A DNA stretch of 64,000 nucleotides from Solenopsis invicta (taxonomy: Eukaryota; Arthropoda; Insecta; Hymenoptera; Formicidae), in NCBI RefSeq assembly GCF_016802725.1, contig NC_052668.1, positions 16,163,001 to 16,227,000 on the forward strand, read 5' to 3'. Position numbers and translations under genes: made by a program. This document shows, piece after piece, positions 51,391 through 62,838 of this stretch. Every line of letters starts with the position of its first letter. Position 1 is the stretch's first letter. The notes below the pieces were generated by a model, which saw nothing but the letters and a program-made list of their open reading frames with translations, did not search any database and was not told the DNA's origin.

Positions 51391-54094
51391 GAGCAGAACT
51401 AAAGACACTCTTTATTTTCATATTCTTTTCGTATTTATTATAATTCTCATCGAAAAATAGTTATCAGCTTATCGACGTAATCGTGTTTCGTGGGGTCACA
51501 ATCCAGACCAGCGGGTGGTCGCCAGACGGCATAACACATCGGGGAAACTATACCTCCACGCACACGCCGTTGGAAAACAATAAAGGTGGACCTGGCCTAC
51601 GACAAGAATTTAATTTCCTCTTTCCGTTTCCAGGACATCCGTACACCGGAACGCGACTTCCCCCTACCTTCCGGCAGGCCCGCCATTTCCTTTCGATAGT
51701 CAATTTGGTTGGCGATCATCCCTGCCCTCACGCGCCGAGACGAAATTTGGGAAATTTCGTTTCTACCCTCGATCGAGAGGCAACCACTTTTCTCTCGGCT
51801 CAAAGGAAGGCCGCCCCACGGAGGCTTCCTTTCCGAGAAAATTTTTATCGACTTCACATTTTCTCTGTGCATTACACGACGCCGTAGGAAACATATGGCA
51901 ATATCACAAATGCGATTTAATCAAAATTTAATCAGAATGGTTTGACCGCTACAAATAAATTGGCTTAACATGGCTTATTCATTTTTGCAACAATACTTTT
52001 TGCCAATAGGAAGAAAAAAAATCGAAAGAATATCCTTTACAACACAAGCTCGAAAGATTCGTATATCCGGTATATCTCGGTTGGTCTAACGTGTTGTGCG
52101 CCGATTATATGGTCGATAAAAATAGCAACCCTCCAAACGCGACGATAAATAAAAGCATCGGAGGGTGAGTTCTAGGGACGTAATAAATCACGATGCCTAA
52201 CGCAATTATGTGTTCAGAACGCCAACACATATTTCTTTTCCATAATCCACAACAGGACTATCGAAGAATATCGTATCTAGATATTTGCGAACGATGAAAG
52301 GCGGTTTAATAAAATTTCAGAAATGAATCAATACGCAATGACGGGAAAGTGTTTAATGGGGAAAGAAAATTACGAATTAGAAGTGTAGCGGAATATCATG
52401 CGTTTAATTTACGACTCCACCGCGGTTTCTGCGCTCGCGAATTTTTTCTACCTGGCAGTATTTTGATTCGTAGCTTTGTACCGCAATATAATCCGGGTTT
52501 TAATCCTCCCGGATGATTCTCATTGTTGTGTTTCATCGAACTTGTCTCTGGGAGGATCTCCTCCTGGAATCACTGGGATTTTCCTGAATTATTATGCCAC
52601 TGCGCCGAAGGGCGACTGGAATACTCGCTGGGAGAGAATTCCATTGGGGATGGATGTTTTATAAAAATATTGGGGTGAGATAGCTCTTATTATTACAAAT
52701 ACAAACGTGAAATTATCTCTTGATCCTAATTATTCGTAAGGTCAGTATTGGAAGACGAGAATGTGAAACAATTTCCGTATATTCAAAGAAAAAAGTGTCC
52801 TTTTCTCACAAATATATTAAATTTATTTTATGAAATAAGATTGCTATTAAAGTAAAAATTTATGTAAATTTGCAAAATACATACTTGTTACAAACATTAA
52901 TAATAATGTTGTAATTGTCAATGTAAATACTAAAACAATCAAAAACGAATTTATCTATAAATTTAAAAGTCTTGCTTCGAAAAATTAATTAAACTTTTTT
53001 TTATTTTAATGCATTTTTCATACGTATTAAAAAAACGAATAACGTGTGTACTTTTGTAATTTCTTTTATCACATCGTCTAGTTTTACGATAAAAACCGAT
53101 TCCGTCGCACCGTGCTGTGCAAGCAGCGTGCTGTTCCGCAATTACCGCATTTCCACAAGTGCGAGCAATCGGCCGTGCTAATATCTCGCAGATATTAAAA
53201 CGAGCGTTAAAACGAATCGATTGAACGATCACGACAATCGAAGAATGTAAAAGCCCGTTTTCTCCACGACGGACGCTCGCCACCGCACATGGTGCTGCCG
53301 CCAGCGAGGAATCGTTACGATTATTACGGCACTATAAATCTACGATATATTTCACGGTGGCGAAACACATTGGTTATTTTATTCGATCGCTTATATCCCA
53401 CTTGAGCTATGCGGCTCTTTCGTTCTCGTTGTACGTAAATATCAGCTAAATGACGTAATGACACAATCATCTATCCCGCAGCACCTGTTCTAATACGTAA
53501 GCTCAAGATCATTTTTCTTCGACACGTTTCGTAAAATTAAACTCTGGCGCTACTGTAAGTGAATTTTTACCGAAGTTCTAATTCAAGTTTAATACAGTTT
53601 TTGTTAAAATTTCTAGAGCTTAAAATAATTTAATAATATTATTTTTACATTAAAATAGTGTAAGTTCAGTTAATCTAACACCTTTTAATGTACATATTGA
53701 GTAGAAAAGAAAACTTAAAAGTGTGAAAAAGTTTTTAATTACGTGAGTGAATTTTTACCCAGAATAGTGTTAACATTAGAACAATATGAGAAGCATTCTA
53801 GAGTTAAACTAATTTACTAAATTTGCTAAATAAAACGATTACATCGCGCGTATGAGTGAGAAGACGTAAGCTTTCTCTTTATTCTAAATTGAGTTCTCAA
53901 TAGCGTTCCTTTATGCCTCAGTTTCCTCAATTATTGTCAATTATTGTCCTTTGCCTTGTTTCAATAATCCTAGTTTGCTTTTCCTTATAATGCATATTAC
54001 GATGACTCATACGCCACCGGCAGAACGTCTAATGGAGAAATAATCGTAACTCTTCTGGTCTCTCATTATCCACCGATGACACGTTTGCGGTTTA

Positions 54095-54259
54095 TTACGC
54101 GCAGACTAACGAGGTTGTTGACAGAATTTTCGCTGTAGTATCATAGAGTAACCCAATTTCGTTGACAATGTCGAGAACACTCTTGCTGGAGAATCTCGGC
54201 TGCTCTACTTTAGAGAACCGCACGTCGTTCATGTTGAAACCAGCAAATTCGTTCTTTCG
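54095..54259 (-). CDS. possible terminal exon, minus strand
   Basis: After an acceptor-like sequence (ttttttgtgcag on the minus strand) a frame is open for 54 codons and ends in TAA, which overlaps an AATAAA-like hexamer. It starts RKNEFAGFNMNDVRFSK and includes SVLDIVNEIGLLYDTTAK. The first 35 or so codons favour G or C at the third position, which suggests coding; the later part does not, so the exon might end earlier at an unrecognised donor. It lies between the candidate exon at 58.8 kb and PTB exon A, so it may be a separate gene. No family recognised. Confidence 0.25.
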   Translation of the reverse strand, partial: RKNEFAGFNMNDVRFSKVEQPRFSSKSVLDIVNEIGLLYDTTAKILSTTSLVCA

Positions 54260-54945
54260 CTGCACAAAAAATATTATTCTCGTGCTAAGAAAAGCGCTTA
54301 CTCAATTTTTAGTGTTTTCTTTTTTCTTTGAGTAATGATTATCTTTACAAAGAAAATTTTCTTGGCAAGTTTTAAAATACTTAAAACAATTTTATAATAT
54401 TCTTCGAAAAAGTGTAAATTCTTTTTGAGTATATAATAACGAATTTTTTTTTTAATTTGTGATTAATATATTTTAAGACAATTTTAAGATAATTATCATT
54501 TTTTTTAAAGTTAATCGTTGCTAAAGAAAAAAGGAAAATGAAGTAATCGCTTTTCTATATAGCAGTAAAATTAATATTTTTCTGTGTGTGTGAACAATAA
54601 AAGACACCTGTTGTAATTTTTGATATTTAAATATACACACTACACTACTAATATCAGCTAATATATTAATCATTTGCAGTGTCAATTAAAGACATTATTA
54701 ATATATTTCAACAGTATTTCAATTCCAAATTCTTGTAAAAAATTTAGAAAGATTTGGAGTAGTTTTTATTCCTTATTTTTTCTACTTTAGATATATTTTA
54801 TCAGCAGAGTTTACAAATTGGAAATATATTAAATCAATTTATCGCCTACGTCGTGTTATCATCGAATAACGAAATATGATATCGGCCGATCCTTTCGATG
54901 GATGCTGCAAAAATTTTATACGTGTATTTATTGCAAACGGGTTAC

Positions 54946-54986
54946 CTATCTTCAACAGTAAATCCGTCTATGTCGTAAGAAGCCAT
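54946..54986 (-). CDS. possible first coding exon, minus strand
   Basis: ATG in a fair context (agagATGG) opens MASYDIDGFTVED and runs to AG|gtaacc in phase 2, just before an in-frame TAA. It resembles a short first coding exon. Its phase does not match the candidate exon at 54259 nor PTB exon A, so an unidentified exon would be needed between them. The small size makes chance a serious alternative. Confidence 0.18.
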
Positions 54987-57900
54987 CTCTATATGGCAAA
55001 GATCGCTTTCACTAGTCGCTGAAATTCGCAAAATTATGCGGAAGTCGGGAGATTCGATTAATCGCGTGTCAGAAGCCAGGAGCGTGTTGTGTCACTGTCG
55101 TGTTCACTGTCGTTCATATGATCTAACTCAATTACTTTCACACTCCCCCCTCCCCCAAGATGTGTCGATTCGCACATGATTTCGAAAAGGAGTCAATCTA
55201 CGATCGTCAGTCAAATATCCGAGCATGACGTTAAGTAAACGGAATCGGCTGTTATTATAAAAATAATTCCTTAATTATTCAATTAAATTTTTTTCTAATA
55301 CTTCCGTGATTAGGTTTCATCAGTTGTTCATAAGTATGTTAATCGCAAGCTATGTGCTCTTAAGTGATATCGATTAATTAGAAATACATTAATTAATTAG
55401 AAGTATAATCGATATCGATATTAAAACTAAACCGCTTTGTCTCTTTATCTGAAAGCTTCGCGGACTTTCGATTAGGTTTAAGCTTATCCCCGTACCCCCA
55501 CGAGAGCGCCGGAGGTGAGGTGTCAGTTTCTGGCGATAATGGAGTATTCGTTACGTTATCGCGAACGAAATTGCATCCGCGCGCAAGTCTGCATAGCTCG
55601 CCGCGCTTACCAAGCGTAGTCACGTTGTAACTGTTGACATTTTCGTGCGCTCCGTCACGGGAGTCGTGACGGAGAATACCGACGCAGGATAGAAAGGACG
55701 TTGCGTAAAACGTGCGCAGCATTTAAATGATTCGGAGTGCCATCGAGAAATGGGAATCGAATCATACGCGCGTAAGGGTCGACGGTATCGGAAATCGATG
55801 AATTCCCGATTAGAACTCGTCCAGATAATTAGATCGGCTATTTTTGAAAGGTTGTGCCGAATCTTGAACCGATATCTATCAAAATAATTCATTTCGAGTC
55901 GTTCGACCTGCGAAACTCTGATGGCCGCGAGAAGTTCATCGAGCGTCTCTTTATAGATTGTACAGTTCTAAAATTATCTTTCAATAATATTATTAATGTG
56001 GAAGAGCAAAAGCGCGCGCGCGATTACTTACGATCTCGAAGAGAAACGAGATGTGAAAATAACGATAGTTTATAATATTTACAGACAAAGATGTATATGC
56101 AAAATGGCGCAACAATCGAATTCTTGCTAAAAAAAGATTAACATTGATTTAACAATAAAAAAAATGTCTCTACGCATCCTAAATTTAAAGCATTGAATGG
56201 CGACAAGCTGTGACGAATGTTAAATTTTGTATACTGTATGGCATTATATACAATAGTTTGGCGATTGATTGATGATCTGGTTAGATAATATTCAATTTTG
56301 TTTAGTGTATATGTAATAGTTTAACAATTTGTACTTTTCAATAAATTAATAAAAATTTTTATCCCATTTACATTTTGAAAAATATTTAATAAAAATTGTG
56401 TTGTACAAAATAATAATGTGCTACATAAAAACTGTGTAAAATGTAATATGCTAGAGCTTTCGTTTATTTTAAGAGTTCAATTAAAATTTAAAACCTAAAA
56501 AATTTTTAATTTTAAAATTGAATTGAATTATATCTTTTCTAGAGTTTTGATCAGAGAATTTTTCAAGATTTCGACCGCTGTCGAAAAATTGCTAATAATC
56601 TCGATGATGCGTTACAAAACGGTCATTACACCGACTAATCTCTGGCATGCAGAAATAGGAGTCATGTGCACCCTATAAAACAACTCGGAGATTTGACAAT
56701 GGTTGGAAACGCAGAACAGAAGAAATCGAATATTTGTTATTCGAGTGGGCGAACGAGTAGCTATCCGGCTTTTACCATCGGCTACGCGCGTTGAGAAGTT
56801 TTAAATTACACCAGCATTGTACGCGTACAATGTGCTGTCAGTGTATCGAGTGTATGACGGGAACAATCGCGCCTATCCCGCGGACGATTTTCAAACGCAA
56901 TCTACGATAACTGCGTCGGCTGCCGCGAGATTAGCAAATCAGCTGAACGCGAATTAATCTCAGCCGAGTTCATCGGAACGGAAACGGTGGGATACTTGGG
57001 ATGCTGATGGAGTACACTGATAAAGTAGCCTGATGGCAAGACTGTTTCACAAACGAAAACGTTTTTACTTTATCGAAATTGCCTTTTCCGTGGTTCGCGT
57101 TTTAATAGAATCGACGCAGCGTTGGAGCAATCCTCATCCCACACGGCTTAAAAAGGCCGTGTAAGCGATATTATTGTTGACAGCTTTCCGCGATTGATTC
57201 TTATACTGCGCTTATTTCATGAGCGACTGTCACAATAATGATTTTTAAAATTATTGTTAAGTTAGGTTTGACGTCTTTATATTTAGATGTCAAAAAAAAA
57301 TATTCATTTAATCAAACATTGCTTTCTTCTTTTTTCCACTTTATGCAATGTGAGCAACAATTATTTGACATATTGAAAGATGTTATTTTTTATGGTTAAA
57401 ACTTTAACTTGAGAAGTAATGACAGGTATGTCAATTTTGTACAAATATTTTGAATATTCAAAATTTATGCAAAATTTATTTCATTGCGATGTAGAGATTA
57501 ATTGCTCCGTAAAATAACAAGATTTATTTATGTTTGTTTACAAAATAACTATAAATTTCTGCGTTACAGAACGAACATTTGCGTAAATTATTTCGAAATA
57601 TTTGACAACTTCGTGTTGCGCGTATTCTTGTCACGAGACACTATCGTATTTCTTGATAAATAAAAATATGTATTTTTCTGCATATGAATGGGTTTTTTTC
57701 AATTGAAGTAAAAAAATATGGTATTGTTGTCAAATCTATTAAAATATACTGTTTTTATTCGTTTTTATTGTTTTCTTTTTATTTTTATATTTAAATGAAG
57801 ATTAAAATCAACGATTAATTGAAGATTGTAATCGTGTAAATTGATATTTTTTTAATTGTATTCTTCTTGGTACGATATAAAAGTATTTAATACAAATAGT

Positions 57901-58578
57901 CTGATCGCGTGGCGCGCGCTGTCACGTTCTAGTAGCAGGGAAAAAAGACGAAATAAGTACACTTCAAAGCGAAATGAAAATACATAATGGGGCGTATCAA
58001 TCCCGGGGCGGGGCGTGAGAAAATTTGATAGGCGCGCGGGACGTTTTGTCGGCGCTCCATTATTTATTCACCTGCAAACGTGTCAATCAAGTAAAATTTC
58101 AAACCCGTGAAATTGAAGCGCTTTCAAATTAATAAATTGCGTTATATTGCGAGAGAGCGTGCTAGTTTCACTGTATGATACTTGAGTGGCCGTCCATTAA
58201 ATTAATAAATATTGCGTCTGCCTGCCGGCACACAGCCGTCATAGATACCGCGATGCTAACGTATTCAAAAGCGACGCATCAATTCGCTCCGAGATCCGCC
58301 TAGCAGTTCGCCTTACGAAAAGCCGCGCAATCCTTCTTCCGCTCGAGCGTTACGTTCTGGCAGTTGTCTCTAACTTCTTAGCGATTGTTCGATATCGGAG
58401 AAGGGACGCGCAAGATCGTTCCGCACGACACACGCAGTGAGTTCGTAAACAGAAAAATGTGGGGAGATTTATAACCGTTTGCTTCCTTGAAAAGAGAGAC
58501 GAGACCGCAGGAAAGAGATGAAAGGAAAGATTCCTTGCAACATGCACGCTCTCGCATCACTCGCTCGCATAGAGCAAG

Positions 58579-58671
58579 ATGAGACGAGATGAGATGAGAT
58601 GAGATGAGATGAGATGAGATGAGACCAGACGAGATGAGATGAGACCAGACGAGACGAGACGAGACGAGACA
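58579..58671. repeat. GAGAT/GAGAC pentanucleotide array
   Basis: About 18 units of gagat, gagac and the variant ccagac make a 93-bp array. It creates false open frames rich in SHLIS on the minus strand. Confidence 0.95.
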
Positions 58672-58824
58672 AAACAGATGCGTGCGATGCACACCCGCGA
58701 GATTTCGTGCGAAATGTGCGGCGTGCGGCCGCGTGCGTGACACGGGCGTTGCGCCTAGTCGACTATAGGAAAAGGGAAGAAAAGGAAGAAGAGGAAGAGA
58801 GAGTCGTACATGAAAATTACATAC

Positions 58825-58875
58825 CCTGTCTGACTTGCGCTTAAAAGGCCTCTCGGACGAAATAACTGTAGTCAG
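58825..58875 (-). CDS. possible exon just upstream of the PTB exons
   Basis: A 51-bp segment that would encode LTTVISSERPFKRKSDR, bounded by gcttttag on the minus strand and AGG|gtatgt. Both ends are phase 0, so it could join directly to exon A and give ...FKRKSDR-YMGSFPV, a basic lead-in of the sort often found before a PTB core. An in-frame stop lies exactly in the acceptor (TAG), so the frame has to begin by splicing there. Against it: the pyrimidine tract is poor, there is no start codon, and the piece is too short to judge by composition. It could equally be chance. Confidence 0.28.
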
Positions 58876-59280
58876 CTAAAAGCCTCTCATGCGTCAATGC
58901 CACATTCACGAGATTTTCGTGCTTTACGCGCGCGGGAGACAGTGATACCTTTGTACGATCTCGGTATCCACGTGCGCTTTGCCGCCGCACACGTCTTGTC
59001 TTAGAGACGATACGATCATCAAATTAGGACAGACACGTGTAGACAGATTGCTCGCTGTCGTAGCGATAATTATTAAATTACCCGGCTCCTCCCCCTTGTT
59101 ACTAACGGTATCAATGTGATCGTTATTCTCTCGCCATAATCCTAATTATATAGCGCCTTAACTACGGTTAATCAATCGTGATAAAATTCACCTTAGCTGC
59201 GACGGATCTCTTTGAGAACGTTTCTGCCATAATAAGTATACATCACTTCCCATTTGATCGGCACTAGTTATGTTTTTTTT

Positions 59281-59312
59281 TTCTTTCTCTCTCTCTCTCT
59301 CTCTCTCTCTCA
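59281..59312. repeat. (CT)n microsatellite
   Basis: About 13 ct units after a poly-T run. Confidence 0.97.
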
Positions 59313-60841
59313 GCGATACACCGGATACGTTGTGAGATAAAGTTTCAAATGAGCTACGTGCAGACGTAGTTTTTCAGTTCACATAAAAATAAAAAACACT
59401 GCAATGCATTTTCACTGCACTCTCGTTTTCGGGCGAATTCGACGAAAAGTTTCACCATCGCGTTGCTTTTACCGATACTTTTCGACAAAAAAAAAAGGAA
59501 TCACGATGCATCCAACTGCATTCCCGGTATAATCCTTTTCAAGTTTAAGCTCCTATTTCATCGATGAAAAATCGAGCAGCGTTTTTAAAGGACTCGCTAG
59601 GATATTCTTACGACCATAATAATATCACGTGATCTAATAATAAGTAGATGCGGTCGCGTCGATTGGGAACATGTTAAATTTACGAGGCTAAATTTCTCGG
59701 ATGCATTTGTAAATGAGATATTTCTCGACGACTGGAAAAGAAGTGAATACCGGTCGACCTTTACATGTTCATATGATAGCCGATATGGCATTTGCAACTG
59801 GAATTCCAACTGGTTTGGTCTGCATCAAACGGATCGCTAAAACATATATGCACAAAGGAGCGAAGGAATTAATTTGTATTACATTATGCATCAAAATATA
59901 CGTTTAATTAATAACGACACCGCGAATAATAAATTTAAATTAAATGGACGACAATCGTTTATTTAGAATCGAGGATCAACTCGTGAAAGTCAGACGCGAA
60001 GAGGCAAGGTTAAATTTCAACGTTATTTAATTAAACTATTCTTTAATACTTTCGTTGAGAAATTTTATAAAATATTTGAAAAATTCATTAAAAAATATTT
60101 GAGGAACAGGTGAGAATTTTATTGAGAAACTTTGGAAAAATATATCAATTCTACAAATTCTTTTAAATCTTGAGGCTAAATTGTAAATGCTTTAATTAGA
60201 GAGAATAGACTCGGGTAATCGTTATTAACTGGATACGTCAATTAAAGCTTTTATTTTACTCTCCTAAAGCTACTTTGATTTTATATCAAATTTCTCGTGA
60301 GAACGATTGTAACCGGAGAGGTTGCCACTTTATTTGAATACCACATCCTACGCCATCACGCACGTCACACACATCTTTTTTGCCTCAATTGTCAAAACGA
60401 GTCGTATTCAAAAAATCACTCCTATACGGAATTGCGCGCGACACGATTTTCAGTATAAAAAAAAAATAATAAACAAGAAATACGTGCAGTAGACACTATC
60501 ATTTATTGGACGGTGCGGTATTCAAGGTCGACAGGTCAATCGTTTTAAAATCACGACGCAATCTATAACAATCGTTGCCTATCTGGGCCAACTATCGATA
60601 AATCATCGCGGCATATGCAACTGAAATGTGAAATCTTTTTCACCGCGATTGGATTGCCGGAGTCGTTTGTTTGACAGTATTGGTGGAGAACCCGGTGGAA
60701 ACGCGTAACCCTTTTAATACGTGCGATCGCGACACTGTCGTCAAACTTGTTAACGAATTGAACAAGAATGATTATTAGGTGGCGATTATGAGGCCACGTC
60801 AAGTTTCCCTATCGCACATTCACTTGTGATCTTATCGCCAG

Positions 60842-61004
60842 GTCGGCCACGTGACGCACTCACAGGTAGTCGACGTAGAAACACGCGTACTCGAAGAAAT
60901 CACATGGCCCGATCGCCGAGAGGAGACACAAATCGTCGTCCGGAACGCGAGGAGGCACCGGAGTACCGGTGAACGCGCGACGAAAGACTGGCCCGCGGGA
61001 CCCG
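60842..61004 (+). CDS. possible exon in GC-rich block, plus strand
   Basis: A 163-bp segment bounded by an acceptor-like cttatcgccag and CCCG|gtaaga. It reads VGHVTHSQVVDVETRVLEE, then WPDRREETQIVVRNARRH, and leaves in phase 1. It is open throughout and charged, without low complexity. The opposite strand carries an overlapping frame of similar quality, so one may be the mirror of the other, or both may reflect GC-rich composition with few stop codons. No start codon and no recognised homology. Confidence 0.22.
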
Positions 61005-61190
61005 GTAAGAGGGGCCCTTTACCGCGCCGGGGCCCCGATGATACGGCGGACGGACGGCGCGGTCGCTAATGGCCAATGGCGCACGGATAAGAGGAAAGGA
61101 CGCGGAGTTCCTAGGAAGGACCCCGCGTTGTGGAAAAGGAGGAACTGACCGATTGGTCGCGACGAGTCGAAGAGGCCGAAGGAGAGTAAC

Positions 61191-61192
<2 letters not shown>

Positions 61193-61232
<40 letters not shown>
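61193..61232. repeat. GAAA tetranucleotide microsatellite
   Basis: About ten aaag units in tandem. It produces the artefactual FLSFFLSF and KKERKKER peptides in overlapping frames. Confidence 0.97.
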
Positions 61233-62138
61233 GAAAAGAAGGAAACGCGAGAGAGGGGGCGGAGGCGAGTTCGGCAGAGGCCGGTCGAGCACCTGGGCGA
61301 CATTACCTCTTCGAATCTTCCAACAGCTCTTTGCAGGCATGCTTCACGTACCCTTTCGTATCCCTCGCTCTCGTCCCGAGTTTTGTAAACTGCCTCGAGT
61401 GCTGCGGCGTGTAAAAAGTTCGCTACTGTAACTTCTTTTTTATTTCTCTATCACGCTGCAATTATTCCGTTTTACCGTACGATAATTAACGTCGCTCTAC
61501 GAATAAAGAAGTTCGTTGCCCTCTCGTATTTCGTTTCCATAAGACCAATACGATTGCGTTCACCCATGCTGTTCCTTGTAACAGCAATTAACGTGTTTTT
61601 GAGTGTCGTTTCAATTTCTACGGCAATTAATTCGCAATAAAATTTTAGCAGTTTATAGGATATCGGAATACATTATTTAAATGTACGCGAAAAAGATGCG
61701 GATGTTTAAAACCTATCATTTTTGTCGTATCTGCCATAAACAGCGAGATTTTAAACCGAGTTTAGGAGATTTTACAATTGTCTGAACAATTTCCGTACAC
61801 TTGTTAAATATTCTATGATTGCGATCGATATTCATACGCATTTGTGAAACGTTACATTCAGGTCATATTTATATGCTATTTCAATTTTGATTTACAATAT
61901 CCTGCCGGAGGACGCGCCTTATTCCGTCACGGAAGATCAAACGCGTTTCTCTGAAGATCATTAAACGCAAGAAGTCGAGCGTTATGCATGATTATTCCAT
62001 AGCTCCATGTATCTTCCGTCACTTTACCGCATTCATCTACTATGACTGTCGCATGTTTGCGGAATATACGGAAAATGAAGTATTCAGCTAACATTCAGTT
62101 GGTTTTTCTTTGCAAAGGTCTCGGACAATGTGCGAACA

Positions 62139-62838
62139 TTAAGAGGCTGCGTACACTTAGAACAAGAAAAATTCAAGATAAATTTTGAAAATTTTTTTTT
62201 CTTTCAAAAAGTTAATCTAAACAAGAAATTATAATATCCTCCTATAAAAGATGAAAAAATTAGTTCTTGACATAGCCGATTTAAAAAAAAAAATACATAA
62301 TTCTTACAAAATGATAATCGTCTGAATACAAATGTGAAATTTTTGATTAAAAAAACATTACTTTCTCCAAATTTATAAAAAAATAAACTATGACTTGATA
62401 ATCATAGAAAACATCCGTGCAAAATTTCAGCTTAATTGGTCAATTAGTTCTTAAAATATATTGATCATCACTTTCTAAAATATCATTTTAAAAAACAATG
62501 CTTTTAAACGTTTAGATAAAGTTATCAATATGATATACATTTTTTCATATTCTTTTTTAATTATCTATTCCTAGACCATATAATTCTCGATATTATTTCT
62601 CCTTTTTTTCTTCCATTTTTTTTAACCCACTTACACAGAAAAAAATAGTATTAAATTAACAATTCATTGTTTCATATATAAGAATATAAAATTTTCTTGG
62701 TAGAATTTATAATCTTAAACAGATATAATTTGCTTACACGAAGAAAAGAATTTTCTTTATATTCTTGCTTATATATGAAACAATGAATTGTTGATTTAAT
62801 AATAATTTTTTTTTGTGTAAGTATATGTAGCCCCTTAA
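62139..62838. mobile_element. 700-bp TTAA-flanked inverted-repeat element
   Basis: TTAA at 62139-62142 is followed by GAGGCTGCGTACACTTAG; at the other end the complement of AGTATATGTAGCCCC is followed by TTAA at 62835-62838. The two ends are imperfect terminal inverted repeats of about 20 bp inside a TTAA duplication, the target-site signature of piggyBac-superfamily insertions. No transposase frame is present; the interior is AT-rich, so this would be a non-autonomous copy. The phrase aaaatttcagcttaattgg near 62430 is typical of low-coding element interiors. A second, longer inverted repeat sits in its right quarter (separate entry). Confidence 0.55.
62630..62821. repeat. long inverted repeat inside the TTAA element
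   Basis: The left arm (62630-62698) and right arm (62739-62821) are largely complementary: both carry caattcattgtttcatata on opposing strands and end in ttacacagaaaaaaat or its complement. The loop is about 40 bp. It may be an independent foldback element nested in the larger one. Confidence 0.75.

Larger units (their letters stand above)
50401..58824. other. upstream intron or intergenic DNA
   Basis: AT-rich 50700-51230, 52680-53040, 53560-53860, 54270-54840 and 56070-56560, GC-richer elsewhere. It holds the repeat fragment at 51.23 kb and unplaced exon candidates at 54.1-55.0 kb. The plus frame at 51483-51887 is long (134 codons) but has no recognisable features. Confidence 0.5.

Noticed and set aside
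52440..52500. Possible minus exon ending CCAG|gtagaa
   Set aside because: No acceptor before the in-frame stop, so it cannot be an internal exon in that frame.
60900..61431. Long frames on both strands (146 and 120 codons)
   Set aside because: They run through the GAAA microsatellite, giving FLSFFLSF or KKERKKER; only the shorter plus exon candidate upstream of the repeat is kept.
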